Shown here: in pieces, positions 26,201 through 36,758 of the stretch
Layout: every line of letters starts with the position of its first letter
Position numbering within the stretch: position 1 is the stretch's first letter
From: Manduca sexta
Lineage: Eukaryota; Arthropoda; Insecta; Lepidoptera; Sphingidae
Length of the DNA: 64,000 bases
Assembly (NCBI RefSeq): GCF_014839805.1
Contig: NC_051131.1
Span: 12,698,913 to 12,762,912, forward strand
Direction of reading: 5' to 3'
Program-made: the position numbers and the translations under genes
Notes under the pieces: model-generated
What the model was told of the DNA's origin: nothing
What the model saw: only the letters and a program-made list of their open reading frames with translations
The model's database searches: none

Positions 26201-29200
26201 ATTTGTTATATCTTACAAGAACCAACAGTTCTAGCTTCAAGACTTTTTCACGCATGCGAAGTCGCGAGCATAAGCTAGTATTAATATGTAAATAAGTATA
26301 TAATATTGCTCTTTTGTAGATCTCCGCCACTAACGAATGATGTGATTGTGTTGTTTGAAAGATATTAAGGCCCGTGTAATTACTTGAAATTGTGATCTTT
26401 ACGGACTTGGAAATCATGTGGTATCGAGAATTACTCATCACGTCATTTAATTGTATGAAAAAAATGGTAAAATCCTGACTGTACATCGTGATATGAGTTT
26501 TTGTAAATATGTAGGTACTTATTTCTTACGCGAAACTATCATAGGTAGGTAAAATCAAACACAAAAGTAGCTGAACTTACTTTAAACTTCAATACGCTTT
26601 TACACAGTAACTGCAATCGATTTTTTTTTCTAAAATAAAGTAAACCCTTTGAAGAAAAAACTATTGTAGATACAGATACAAAAGTTTAAAGGCGATTTGG
26701 AATTTTAAATTGATCAGTAACATAGAATTTTAGAAAAATAAATTATCACTGACTGGGAAGCAAAAACAATGAGGTGTATTATACATAGTTGATATTACGT
26801 AGCGCACGCAACGGAAATTCCCAAAAGGAAAAAATATACCCGTTTTTGCAACATTATTCATTCCGCTCTTATTGGTCATAGCGTGATGTTATATAGCCTT
26901 CTTCGATAAATGGGCTATCCAACACTAAATATTTTTTTTAATTCGAATCAATAGTTCCTGAATTAGCGAATTCAAACAAACAAACCTAATGGTCACACCT
27001 GGATGTTATATAGCCTGCTTCGATAAATGGGCTGTTTAACATTAAAAAAAAATTTTCAATTTGGATCAATAGTTGTCGAGACTAGCGCGTTCAAACTCTT
27101 CAGCTTGAAATATTATAGTGTGGATTAAAACGCACAAAGTAGTGCATCTAACTGACGTTTGAGCTGGGCACTTATTCTCTATCCCGCACGTTATTATGAC
27201 AGTGTGTAACAAGCACGTAACACAACGCATTATGTTTAGTACTATAGACATTTGGCGTACGGAATACCATTTCACGCACATTTCTCGAAGACAACATGAC
27301 ACGGCCGCGTTACGCGTTTACACTATCATACAGAATAAGGGCCCTGTAAAGACTTTTCTTGTCCTATCGCCTCACTCGCCTAAGAATACTAAATAACCTC
27401 TCTACCAGTCTCAAGAGACTCTGAGGAGTGACTAAGTGGTCATTTGAGTCAGCTACGTGGAGCACGTGCTTCCGTCTGGGTTTTGACCAACGGGGAATAG
27501 ACAAATTAAAAACTTGAGTGTATTCTTCATGCCTTACTACTTTATGTGAAAGTTTAAGATGCTTTCCGCTTGTTATAAGTGAGCGAATGGAGTGAAATAA
27601 AGGATTTGTTTGGCACACATATAAACTATTTTCTACAATATGTAGGTTATGTTTTGGACCGTAAAAGTACACGAGTTTTATTTTGTTTTGATTACATATC
27701 CTATTATAATGTTTGGGAGCCATGAATTCGTTAGAATGGGGGAACAATAACTGTTAAGCAAGACTTCGATAAGAATAACGTCGTCATAGAATCGAGGGCG
27801 TACTCTCAAGAAATAGTTATTGCAACTATAGACTATAAAGATTTGTGTTTTGCATCTCTACTTACACTCTTGATATTGCACGATGGACTTATGATTTTTC
27901 CTGTAGTTAATTTTAACAATAACTTTGGAATGTACCTTTGTTACTCGGAAATCGGAACGTATTGTGTATTCAGTTGCAAGTTCATTGGTGAGGTCATCAA
28001 TTAGGTCATGTAGATTTGTTTTAATGAAGCCTATATTATTATAGAATTTTATTTAAGGTATTGGAGGTTTTAGACGCATTAGGAGTTGATCAAGTAAGTT
28101 TCTTGTCTTACTAATAATTAGTTGGGAAAATTTGTGGAGAAGTTGTTTGTTTGTTAGAAGTAAATTTAAAAACCTATAGCTATAATACGTCTTTGGATAC
28201 ACATTTATAAACTTATTATCGCAATAAAATGCTCAGTAGGAATTTAATTCCAAGAAGGTCTTGAGGTTTGAGCTGCGAGAAAAAAAAACGTACAAATATT
28301 TTATATATAACAAAGTAACGACAGTAGCTAGTAGCTACAATAGATATAGGTAGACCTAATAAAATATATACAATATTAGCAGACAGATTGTCTATAACCT
28401 TATACACAACGCATGAAGCATCAATCACTTCGTCCTATGACTTCAATGCAACTAAGTTACCAGGCCTCCATTGTTCTTCCAGGAAGAACTCCTACGGTAT
28501 GAATATTAACACTTATGTCATCTGTCAATATATCATTCCAATACTCGTACAAAAATGGAGTATTGTAGTCATATACATTGATGACGGAATCGTTGTTATT
28601 CATCCTGTCGTCGTTTATTGTATGGCTTAGTTTTAAATTGTTTATAGACGCATAGAACTGAACTATATTTTGATTTATTTATTTTTTCATTTTGTTTTAT
28701 TTGACTCCACTGAACTTGATGGTAATTGAGTGAAGTCCAATAGAATGTGAACTGACGAGAGATGATTACCCCTCGGTAGTTGACACAATTATGCCGGTCT
28801 GTTGGAATCGGATATACAAAGGCTGATCCCGGAACACACACAACACTAACTTTGGTGGGTTTTAACACCTTGTGTGCGATGGTCGCTATTCGGGCGAATA
28901 TATGTCCTACCGCCAGCCAAGTGTTTGATCAAGCAACAGGTGATATAATACCTAGCTTACACATTTAACGTACAAACAAGTCCTATATACTAAATGATAT
29001 TGCTCACCTAATTATAGGTGAACCCAACCACGTTATATAACTAAGAAAGCAGATAGATACAAAAACTACTCAATAGCAATTGTACCGATAACGATAGTCA
29101 TGTAGACAAAATTACATCAACCGTGGGGTAAATTGAGAAAATGGTTATGATGTTTTATGCGAGGTTATTTGGCTTTTATTATTTTACCACTATGCAGCTT

Positions 29201-32200
29201 AGTCCTGCATGATTTGTCGCTTAAACACCAAATGACTGCAAGAATTAATGATGTCAAAATCGAGTGATTGAGATTACAAAATATCGACTCTCTTACTAGA
29301 TGCATAAAGCAGCAGATGGGCAATGTGGCGTACCTTGGGAGAGGCCTATGTGCAATGAACTGCAATGAGCTGATGATGATGATTATGATTCACCTATGCG
29401 AGAACTGCAGTGACTTATCAACAGGCCAACGTATAACCATAAATGAAGTTCCATTAGCTGACATTAACGAGTGATGATCATCAACGTATCACACAAACCA
29501 CAAATTTTGTAATATTTAAATAAAAGAGATTTTATATGAAACCTATTTCATTATCAGAGACTTGAATCTACGTCATAAATTATGAGCTATTCATATCGGG
29601 GCACATACTGCGTCCATTGATTGACCTTTACATTATGGTCTGCTGTATTGCCCACTGACTCATTGGTATTCTTAATAGTTCCTTTTAACCTGTTCTTGTG
29701 TGTGGATTCATTCGCTTCAATCATATTTTTTACATTATTATTGGTCTATCTTTCGTCAATTAGCACTCTCTGGGCTCCACTCCACATAGCAGGTGTAGTA
29801 GAGTTTCATTCCTATGGAAAATGTGCGTTTGTCAACTGGTTCTATTGCAAATTGTAGTATAATATGGATCTTGGTTATTATTGCTAACTTCATATCAGTT
29901 CTCTACTCAACAGAGGTTAACAAACATACAGTTCTACGGGTTATAACGCAGTGCACACAAAAAAGCTATCAAAAGGAATACATTTTCTCCGTCTTTGTAA
30001 TATTTTTCGTTGATGTTCCGCTTCTATTGGTCATAGCGTGATCTTATAGCCTTATAGCCTTACTCGATAAATAAGCTATCCAACCCTAAAAGAAGTTTTC
30101 AATTCAAAGCAGCACTATCCGAGATTAGTGCGCTCAAACAGAGAAACACTTCAGCTTTATATAATAGTATAAAAGTATAGATAAGATGGATGTGCACTAT
30201 AAGGTCGCCAGTACTAACATAATTTATACATGCCACAATCCGTGTAGGATCTTCAAGGTTGCTTAAGTAGTTACTTGACGGTTAAGTAATAACGCATTGT
30301 GCAAACTTTACGTCGCAAAAACAGTGGTCTTTTTCCTTTTACGAGATGTTTCAACATTTTATGTTTTGCTTAAATATTTTCAACATTCACGTACGAACAA
30401 TATGTTTTAGGTTTTGTTGGGAATGCTTTTATTGCCTAAGGTTTGCTCCCCATTTTATCCTTTTATAAGGTATTCTTAATTTCCACTGAAGATTTACCAC
30501 TCAGAATGACTCTGGCTTTGAAAAATATGTGTCAAATAAAAATATTAAGGATATATTGTCAATTATCCTCGCTTTAACGGCGAAGGAAAACGTCAAAGAA
30601 ACCTTCATCTGGGAGTTTCTCATACTTTCGAAGTTAATATGTTTAAAGCAAAATTGTCAATTAATTACAAGTAATTCAAATATGTAAAGGAAATATGAAT
30701 ACATATGCATTTGCTATTTCTATTATAATGACTTCCTAAGAATGTAATTTCAAATACCTGACGATGAAGTATTATATAGTCAGTATTTCAAATACTCATG
30801 GCTTCAAAATACATTTTACCACACATTTAGCAGTTTTATTACTGAGTACGTTCTGTAGAATATAAAATTATTCATTCCCCAACATGACGGTACAAATTCT
30901 AGACTCCGGACTGATATGAACAAAAAACTCAATATCACTTTGCTCGACCTAGGAATCGAAACCGCGACGCCAGATTAATGTGGTACCACGCGCGTTTTAG
31001 AACGCCGCCTGACGCAGTAATTTATTGGGATAATATTATTAGTAACCTTTAACAGCAACGTGTTAGGTTTTTGTAGGATGACGATAATTATGAATAATTC
31101 TAGTGAGTAATTAACAGATACTGCCTTGCGTCAAAATGATGAGCCGTCAGCGCATCATTGGCCTTTGTTTTTACTGGACACTGTGACGGAGCATGCGACG
31201 CGGAATAATAATTTTAGCCGTGAAGTGAATGTGCATTCAGTTTAATCAAAAATTACTAGGACTGATGATTTCTGTTTACGCGAATGTTAGGCAATGAAAT
31301 AAAACTATTTTACGAATTTTATATCAAGACTGCTTTAATGGTCGAACGTCGGGAAAAAATAATAATAAAAATAACCGCGATAAAGTCCGTAAAATAGTTT
31401 TATTTCAATTACTGGTATTGAATTATAATATTGACTTAAGAGAATGCATTCAATAGTCGCCAAATTTATGATTATTTGAGTTTTCCTGTAAACAGATTCT
31501 TTTCATAAGAATTTATAAACCTCCGACGGAAAAAGAGGGGTGTTATAAGTTTAAGATCGCAATCAGTGTGTCTATATGTCTGTGGCATCGTAGCTCTCAA
31601 TAAAATGGATCGATTTTGATACTTTTTTTTATTATTTGAAAACCGTTATGATCGAGGTCTTTCTTATACTTTCAGACAATAAGATTGGGTGGTGCCAAAC
31701 TTAATAAGAATATGATATCTGGCTATAAGCGCAAGTCATCTGTGTAAATTTATGCATCTACCTACATAAGTTTCTAGAGTAATTTTATTATTAAGTCAGT
31801 CGTGTTTGATGAAAAATGAGAGCACTAAATGTGCCTCTGCCTACCCCTTTGGGGCTAAAGGTTGTGCTCCTCGTATCGTTACCTTCAGGTGGGCCGTCCG
31901 TTCGTGTGCCTTTGTATTTAAAAAAATGACATACATTTATGTAGAACTATCTTAATATTTTTCCATATAATTATCAATATACTTATTAACACTTCTAATA
32001 ACGCTATTGTTATTCGTTGAAGGTTATTCACACGCATCATGTCATTCCTAAGTTATTTTCCGTTAGACAAGAATTTGCACTGTTTTTGTTATACTTCTGC
32101 TGTTCTCTATTAAATGTGTTAACGAGTTGTTACAGATGTTAGCGTAATTAACTTAAAAGAATGTCAACTTCATTAGTAATTCTTAACGGGAATTATAAAT

Positions 32201-35200
32201 GACTAGTGTGTGCAAACCCTTACCACTTCACTAATTTCAATGTATACGTCTGCATGTACTCTGTAATAGTTATTTAGTCAGTACATATTGGATTTTTTAA
32301 TCAGAGGAGCTATTTGAGAGTAGGGATGGCACCAAAAATGCGGGATATTGCGTACCTTACCCGGGAAAATTTAATTGTAGGTGGTCCACCAGTACTAATT
32401 GGTTCCAATTAGAGTCCTTGTTTTATTTATTTTTTTGCTCATTCAAAGTAGTAATTTAGACGCGGGACATGCGGGACTGCACAGCCTAAGAGGCTATTAG
32501 AGTATAAATTCGGTATTGTTCGGTGTTTTTCTCTTGCTACGTCGAATGACATTTACCGTGAGAGGAAAAGAGACAAAACGTATAACCACAACAGATATAC
32601 CACGTATTAGTAAGGGCCTTCGTTACTACCTACACAATGTATGTCAGTAGCACTGGTTACTGAGAGTGCGTGCGAGACACTCGTACGCAATTTGCAATCA
32701 ATGGAGACTTTTTGTCAATCCTTGATCAACGAGGACTTTAATATGTATGGTGAAATTGTCTGCTGGTTATTCTTTAAGTTGCTGTATAGTGTTTGGGTAA
32801 ACGAAACTACTATTTAATGACGATGGTAGCTTTTGCCCGCGGCACTGTCCTGGGAAAAAAGTTTTTCTGGGATAAATATTATCTTAGGATAAAAGTAGCC
32901 TATAACATTTAGGAGAAATGTAGCTTCCTATTAGTGAAAAAAAAATCAAAATTGATCAAGTAGTTCTGGTAATTAGCGCGTCCAAACAAACAAACCCTTC
33001 AGTTTTATATATTAGTAATAGATTTAATTACATAATGAGACAGACTGCTTGAACTTTAGATGGCAATCACCATGACGTTGGTTTGAATATGAAAATATAC
33101 TTAATTGCTTTTCTGCTTGCGTAAATGGTTAAAGATAATATCATTATTTGCGTAATGCTCTCTTTAGCAATATAATAAATTGAAATCGTAGAAGTTAAAA
33201 TACACAAATTGTACTATTTTAAAAAAGTTGAACCCAAAACAATGATATATTGAATTAAACCGCTTTGCGATCATCCTTTATCAAATTAAAAAAGAAATAC
33301 GCAAATCGGCTCAAAAAACTTCACTGTAGAATGTAGATACCTGTTCGGCGTACATACAATAAAACATACAATATCACTCATTGAGAGCCTTCTCCTTATT
33401 TGAAAGTCGATTAAGAATAATTAAATATGCCAATCAGCAAACTAAGTATATTTGAAAAAACTCTCCAATGATCACGGTGATAATATCGTTTAGTACTTTT
33501 GTAAATAATGTTTAAAACAACGTCAATCTACAATTACTATGTGGTTGGAGCTATGTATAAACTAGTACCAAAATATCCACAGTACAATCGATGCAGTGTT
33601 TTCTTTATGATTTCAATTGTGGCACGTATGTTTTCCCTCGGCTGCTAACCGCACGGATTGTGTTGCCGGCGTCTGAATTACGTAGTTAGCGTTATGTGAA
33701 TTCTAAAATTTATTTCGGTTACTACTGGCTTTAGTAAAGAAAAAAGAGACGGTGGATTATTAATGTAGATCTCGCCCTCTCAAAATTCTCTAAGCCTATT
33801 TGAATCAAGATTATGTTTAATTTAGCTAATTTTAACAAAATGTAATGCCTCGTCCTAGCCTTCTATAATGAGTTGGGGCAACAAACTTTAATCTTAGGAA
33901 TAATTACATGGCTTGTTTTTTTCGCCCGGCTCTAGTGTCAAATTATAACTCCTTTTGAGATCTAATCCCAGACAAATATGTCATAAAAACTAATACAAAC
34001 GTTGTTCCATCAATTGAAGACTTCGTCATCCAAAGCCAAAAACAACAGAAAAGCACAATTCCGCTATTGGACGTATTTAACTACTTATTATTAATTTAGT
34101 ATTGGATACCTGAATGCTATTGGCTCGAGTGCGTCAGAAGTCGCTCGTTGTGAGTGAGCCCAGCAATACGACCCTGCTGAGTGCGGGTCGTGGATAATGG
34201 TGATTTGATTTGTAGTATCCCCATAATGGCTACATTTGAGTGCAAGTCTTCTGGAAAATATTAGCTTTCTACATCTTGTTATGATCTTATGATGCCCCAC
34301 TCATCGTCATAATGAATGAATATTATTGTCTAAGTTTCCTCGACTCGGGTATTTTTCGTAAAGTAATTCTTGTTGTATTTTTTTTTTAAATCGATGACTG
34401 TGACGGTTTTTCCATCGTTGAATCTTCCTCAAGTTGACGTCAAGCGTTTGACTGTAATACAAGTACATATTATGTATATAAAATAATTAAAAAAGTTATA
34501 ATAATATGAGACAATGTGGTAGCTCAAATAAATATTTTTTGAGTTATAATAAGTTGAGTTTAGTTACGTAATCTACACATTAAACTTACCTACATTCTTG
34601 ATTATTTAAACCGGTGAAAATAAAAAAAAAATCAAAGAAAACTACGCTTGTAAACCAACTCATTTATCCATATCATAGACAATGAAGATTTAAATCAAGT
34701 CAGATGTCCAAACATATTCCCTTTTCTCGCGCAAGCTTAATCCATTGTTATTTAGGTCTGATTGCCACGACGAGTCTCTGTAATTCACGCCATTACTGTA
34801 CTTATTGAATTAACTGCCCTGTGGGTGGTATATCGTGACCGCTTTGTAGGCGGCCATCGTACGCTCAAATTAAAATTTACCGTATATGAATTACTTTGAC
34901 GATGATACACGCAATGTTAGCGATATATGCGTCGGAATTCAGCGGAGCAGAATAACACATTCCATATTTTTACCAAGGTTTAGTAAAGGTTGAAGTAGAC
35001 TAAGACTATAGCTTGAGCAACAAATTAGAAATGAATTCTCTGTTAGAATAATTGCTGGTGAGTTGACACCACATTAGTTGAATTTTCATTTCCGTGTATT
35101 CGATGCGTATTGCGGGTAATCCATGTAAAACGCAAGAGCATGTATACATAATGCAGGAGATGGTTATTATTACCAGTTTTACATATTTGACCATAAAGTA

Positions 35201-35907
35201 AAGTCAAGAAATGCTGACGTTTAACGAATGGACTTACATCTCGGCGCCAAGATAGCGTCGCAGGACGTGAAAGAAAACACAGTCGACAATACGACATATG
35301 AGAATCGAATATGTTGTTGATTGTGTATTTTTACTGAGATATTTTCTTTTATTAGTCAACATAAAAAATATGACAAGGCTAAAACACAATAAAACTAGAA
35401 GCGTATAATTTCGGTACGCCATAAAATATCTGACGCACTGACGTTTGTGTTATTAAAATTCTTTACTATTTTATTCTGCCATCGAGTAAATGTATCTTTT
35501 TCAATATAAAACTAATAACACTTCGTTATTTTTATAAAATGATGACTTATTTAAGTTTATAAATCTAATTTTTAAACAAACAATACCTAAAAGTCATTTT
35601 TTTCGTATACTTTAGACATCATATTATTATAATTTCAAGAAAACGTTGTATCTGTTTCTTTGGTTTGCGTTTAATTAGCAAACGTTTTTAGAGGATAATA
35701 AGGCGACACCTCTATTAAATATTATATATTTTTTTCTTGTTACAGAGTACCGGTATATTCTGCACGTTTTTCTTAGCACACGCAATCAGTCAGAAACGCC
35801 GGGCATCCATCAGGAACTCCACATCCGTTAGGGAGTCTACGTTCGCGGCCCCTGATGACTCCTTGCTTGCGCCCACTGCGCCAGCGCCTACCTTGCCTAA
35901 GTATTAG
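8212..35907 (+). CDS. Tetraspanin, five coding exons, 269 aa
   Basis: Four-pass membrane organiser protein. Exons are 8212-8271, 8663-8851, 9131-9310, 9886-10104 and 35746-35907. All junctions are GT/AG and all fall between codons (phase 0), giving 20+63+60+73+53 residues plus the stop. TM1 spans exons 1-2 (WKYLVLTFNVLFA then MSAVVLFGASGFLLY), TM2 is AILLLMMAIITCSIAWIGW, TM3 is GILLVLVVAIEFSCFVWAM and TM4 spans exons 4-5 (LLLVSMTALIASILQ then STGIFCTFFLA). The large extracellular loop carries the hallmark CCG (FQCCGVTG), a second Cys pair (LSCCGQG) and two more Cys (AECS, RGCG), six in all. The cytoplasmic tail is basic, then Ser/Ala/Pro-rich, ending PKY. It resembles the insect Tsp42E type, but the exact orthologue cannot be named. 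The last intron is 25.6 kb; the other three are 0.3-0.6 kb. Confidence 0.94.
10145..10360. mobile_element. 216-bp MITE with 14-bp perfect inverted ends
   Basis: TTAGGGCTGCCATC at 10145-10158 is matched exactly by its reverse complement at 10347-10360. The interior is locally GC-rich and repeats CCGGAC-type motifs (TTCCGGACA, TGCCGGACGG, CCCGGACGCC). The TTA/TAA at the outer edges may include the target duplication. There is no coding capacity; the open frames across it are incidental. It lies 40 bp into the last tetraspanin intron. Confidence 0.75.
10361..14616. other. Intronic AT-rich DNA, no feature recognised
   Basis: Part of the 25.6-kb tetraspanin intron. A CpG-bearing patch at 11085-11160 stands out from the AT background. 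I found no exon, RNA gene or clear repeat. Confidence 0.4.
14617..14816 (-). repeat. Interspersed repeat family R1, minus copy
   Basis: Read on the minus strand, this carries the same string of words as 28690-28960 and part of 25594-25745: GGAGTG, then GACGAGAGATGATTACCCC, GTCGACACAATTATGCCGG, CTGTTGGAACTGGATATACA, then GGGTTTTAACACCTTG and GGTCGCTCTCCGTGCG. It is consistent with the 3' end of a retroelement, but no coding part is present to classify it. Confidence 0.7.
15098..15256. mobile_element. 159-bp MITE with 22-bp perfect inverted ends
   Basis: ATTCATAGACGTTTTTTATC plus TA at 15098-15119 is matched base for base by the inverted copy at 15235-15256. The interior has no coding sequence. 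The perfect ends suggest a recent insertion. I could not fix the target duplication. Confidence 0.82.
15257..18453. other. Intronic AT-rich DNA with a short poly-C tract
   Basis: An 11-base run of C at 16027-16037 is the only simple-sequence outlier. Some GC-richer patches (17390-17530, 17640-17700) show no recognisable coding or repeat structure. Confidence 0.4.
18454..19048. mobile_element. Inverted-repeat element containing a nested insertion
   Basis: The left end GGCCGTTCAAGTATTACGTA (18454 on) pairs with the inverted right end at 19025-19048, whose complement reads GGCTGTTCAAGTATTATGTA. The left arm holds an 11-C run and repeated GTAACG words. From about 18741 the interior changes to unrelated sequence (AAATGAAATGAAATG, then ACTCTACCACCAGTTCGG to about 18905) that looks like a second retroelement end, followed by tandem repeats. 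This points to a small DNA transposon with a later insertion in it. Confidence 0.65.
18912..19020 (+). repeat. 42-bp tandem repeat, about 2.6 copies
   Basis: The units start at 18912, 18954 and 18996 (the last partial). Each begins AAAGTGAGAAGAGAAAAAAA and the two full units differ at a few positions only. The array is strongly purine-rich on the plus strand and lies inside the element at 18454-19048. Confidence 0.85.
19049..20850. other. Intronic DNA with one short perfect inverted repeat
   Basis: TGCAAGTTCTTGC at 19194-19206 is repeated inverted at 19223-19235 with a 16-base spacer. No exon or transposon is otherwise recognised. Confidence 0.4.
20851..22651 (+). mobile_element. THAP-exon-carrying DNA transposon, 1.8 kb (copy B)
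   Basis: The ends match copy A: left GACAACATTTTAAAATG; complement of the right end GACAACATTTCATTTTTTC. Outside lie AATT (20847-20850) and GATT (22652-22655), close to the AATT flanks of copy A. The outer arms, 20851 to about 21127 and about 22390-22651, align to copy A throughout. The ~1.26-kb middle is absent from copy A and contains a THAP exon at 21487. The inner edges of the arms are themselves inverted to each other (AAGCAATGACTAAA near 21124 against TTAATCATTGCTT near 22382). No catalytic domain is seen, so this copy is probably also non-autonomous. THAP transposase classes include P, Kolobok and related groups; I cannot say which applies. Confidence 0.75.
21487..21557 (+). CDS. First exon of a THAP zinc-finger protein (transposase fragment)
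   Basis: ATG at 21487 opens a frame reading MTQCCVKGCKSNSRKK and then PEISFHR, ending on a good splice donor (CATAG|GTTAGT). This is the start of a THAP domain: the CCVxGCKS zinc-binding pair followed by the ISFHRF strand, with the family's usual Met-to-Cys spacing. The rest of the domain (the AVPTIF end and the C-x2-H ligands) should be in later exons. A possible next exon at 22056-22114 is bounded by AG and GT but reaches a stop after three codons in the required phase. The exon is probably all that remains of a THAP transposase; a host THAP gene hijacked by the repeat is the alternative. Confidence 0.7.
22935..23180 (+). repeat. tRNA-derived SINE
   Basis: A pol III A-box-like word (TGGCGTTGTTG, about 22947) is followed 35 bases later by a B-box-like GGTTCAAATTC (22993-23003). 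The body (CATGGCGATAGGCTCG) recurs at 49066-49260 and, in part, at 59690-59765. The tail word CCTACTCCTTCGGGGA is akin to tails at 31820 and 47485. The 143-codon open frame across this unit is incidental. Confidence 0.75.
23640..24150 (+). repeat. Degenerate interspersed repeat with GC-rich head
   Basis: It starts CTTCCGCCCGCAGCTTCGCC, continues through words such as TCCGTCGAGTAGTTTTTG and ACAGACAGACAGAC, and ends near TATTATAAGTATAGAT. A head rich in CGCCCGCG words with an ATAGAT end is common among lepidopteran interspersed repeats. A related relic lies at 24430-24635 (AAATCCGTTCAGCCGTTC ending TATATATAGAT). Class not determined. Confidence 0.6.
25130..25320 (+). repeat. Interspersed repeat family R2 (SINE-like or LINE 3' end)
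   Basis: It contains GTAACTACTGGACATAATGG, GGAATACCAAACAATACTTT, TGTTTCTACTGTTTATAGGC and CGCTTACCATCAGGTG, ending in a short A-rich tail. The same words in the same order occur at 40733-40995, 41330-41490 and 60460-60725, and weakly at 61590-61775. All copies are on the plus strand. Confidence 0.8.
25594..25745 (+). repeat. Interspersed repeat family R1, partial plus copy
   Basis: It shares GTGGGGTCCAATGGAATGTC, GACTGACGAGAGATGATTAT and CCCTCGGCAGTCAACACAAA with the family copies at 14617 and 28690, then diverges. A further fragment (CATCTGCATCTGATGATAAG) lies at 26140-26175. Confidence 0.65.
26011..26072. repeat. Two adjacent perfect hairpins
   Basis: Stem 1: ACGCCGCCATGATG (26011-26024) and its exact complement (26031-26044) around the loop CCAGAG. 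Stem 2: ATACTCGGC (26052-26060) and its exact complement (26064-26072) around GGT. The words ATGATGCCAGAGCAT (26019) and ATGATGTCAGAGCAT (26071) are 52 bases apart, so the two hairpins appear to be linked by a tandem duplication. A CRE-like TGACGTCA lies just upstream (26005-26012). Confidence 0.8.
26860..27115 (+). repeat. Repeat family R3, two copies in tandem
   Basis: Two ~120-bp units share GATGTTATATAGCCT, TTCGATAAATGGGCT, ATCAATAGTT and GCG-TTCAAAC words; the second starts near 27000. Further copies lie at 30005-30180 and 45760-45905, and a relative at 32835-33025. The ends (GATTAGCGCGTTCAAACAAA, then TTCAGCTTTATA) are typical of a very widespread lepidopteran repeat whose class I cannot fix here. 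Confidence 0.65.
27166..27344. mobile_element. MITE family M1, first copy
   Basis: A 179-bp unit beginning GGGCACTTATTCTCTATCCC and ending CAGAATAAGGGCCC, an imperfect terminal inversion. It aligns over its full length, with scattered substitutions and no obvious large indel, to 51564-51741. Confidence 0.8.
28690..28960 (+). repeat. Interspersed repeat family R1, longest plus copy
   Basis: It runs from GACTCCACTGAACTTGATGG through GACGAGAGATGATTACCCC, ATTATGCCGGTCTGTTGGAA and GGTGGGTTTTAACACCTTG to TATGTCCTACCGCCAG. It is the complement of the copy at 14617-14816. Confidence 0.75.
29312..29395 (+). repeat. Decayed LINE 3' end with GAT-rich tail
   Basis: TGGCGTACCTTGGGAGAGGC encodes WRTLGEAYVQ before a TGA, the same C-terminal motif as the RTE-like fragment at 42882-43223 (WRAIGEAYVQQW). 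It is followed by a GATGATGATGATTATGATT tail. Confidence 0.6.
30005..30180 (+). repeat. Repeat family R3 copy
   Basis: It carries TTGGTCATAGCGTGATCTTA, ACTCGATAAATAAGCTATCC and GAGATTAGTGCGCTCAAACA, ending CTTCAGCTTTATATAATAGT, matching 26860-27115. Confidence 0.65.
31293..31410. mobile_element. 118-bp MITE with ~20-bp inverted ends
   Basis: GAAATAAAACTATTTTACG at the left (31296 on) is repeated inverted at the right (31388-31406). The interior holds CGAACGTCGGG and an AATAATAATA-rich stretch. No coding sequence. Confidence 0.7.
31806..31930 (+). repeat. SINE-like repeat with poly-A end
   Basis: GCCTCTGCCTACCCCTTTGG is followed by CGTTACCTTCAGGTGGGCCG and GTTCGTGTGCCTTTGTATTT, then a short A run. 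The second half resembles the 3' end of the Bm1 type of lepidopteran SINE. Confidence 0.65.
32835..33025 (+). repeat. Degenerate repeat related to family R3
   Basis: It begins with GCCCGCGGCACTGTCCTGGG, has GGATAAAAGTAGCCTATAAC, and ends GCGCGTCCAAACAAACAAAC then CAGTTTTATATATTAGTAAT. Same class as the relics at 23640 and 26860. Confidence 0.6.
33026..35745. other. Last part of the tetraspanin intron, nothing recognised
   Basis: AT-rich DNA without a supported gene or clear repeat. It ends in a normal polypyrimidine tract and acceptor (TTTTTTTCTTGTTACAG) at 35745. Confidence 0.5.
35746..35907 (+). CDS. Last exon of the tetraspanin
   Basis: It encodes the end of TM4 (STGIFCTFFLAHA) and the cytoplasmic tail, then TAG. 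It joins in phase 0 to the exon ending at 10104, which stops midway through TM4 (SMTALIASILQ). No other open stretch in the 25.6 kb between them completes TM4 on a proper acceptor, so the long intron is the best reading. Confidence 0.92.
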   Translation, partial: STGIFCTFFLAHAISQKRRASIRNSTSVRESTFAAPDDSLLAPTAPAPTLPKY

Positions 35908-36166
35908 TTTCAAGAAAGTCCTAATGAGGTAGATTTAAGTTGTTTTAGTTATACGATTAATATTCAAAGGGTCCTAAAGATTGCGTCCAAATGTTTCGAT
36001 AATATTTTGTCCATCTACCTAAAGCAATATTAATGTGGGATTTTCTGTATTATTCCAAACTAGTATTTGTAAATATTTAATAGAATAATATATTTTGTAA
36101 TTACTCGATACTGAACTGCCGAATTAATGTTTTTGAAATCTTTAAATTGGTTGTCAATTTTATGCC

Positions 36167-36172
36167 AATAAA
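36167..36172 (+). terminator. Likely tetraspanin polyadenylation signal
   Basis: First exact AATAAA after the stop codon, 260 bp downstream, followed by a T-rich stretch. Confidence 0.55.
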
Positions 36173-36582
36173 TTTATCTTTCTTTCATCTCTTCGTTTAT
36201 ACTGAAAACGTATTAATGTCTTTTCTAAAATTAAATATATTGCTAGGTAAATTATGATTAATGTTTTTCGTATGGTATGTTGATATCCCTTTGTAACACA
36301 ACTGGTTTGTACATTATCAAAACTAGTTGTTATTTATGAGCGTATTTCCATACTTAAATGTATTAATCGTCGAGGCTGAATGCTTTTTTAATGTGTAAAA
36401 CGTTACGGAATTTTCATTGTTTCCGACTCAAACTAATGGTTATATTATAATATTGCTCTAAATTAGAATTCACATTTGTTTGTTAAACACAATTGATAGA
36501 GAAAAGACGCCTAAGGCATTGGACAGAGCTCAAGAAATTAGTTGTTTTTTTCTGTTTATATTAAAAAGTGTGTTAAATCATG

Positions 36583-36758
36583 CACTATACGCCTATCCGC
36601 CACTTTCAATAAACGATCCCAATCCCTTTTTCGATCGATCTCAAAAATGAACCAATCAGAACACAGATTTTTGACATGCTTACAAATGACTCATTTTGAT
36701 TGGTTCATTCTGATTAAAGATATACATTGAGATAGTTTATTCATAACGGCTGTAAAGG
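36583..36758. mobile_element. MITE family M2, diverged copy
   Basis: It shares TTTCAATAAACGATC near its left end, CTCAAAAATGAACCAATCAG, TTGACATGCTTACAAATGAC and GATTGGTTC with 37637-37808. Its right end (TTTATTCATAACGGCTGTAA) is a weaker inversion of the left. Confidence 0.6.
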
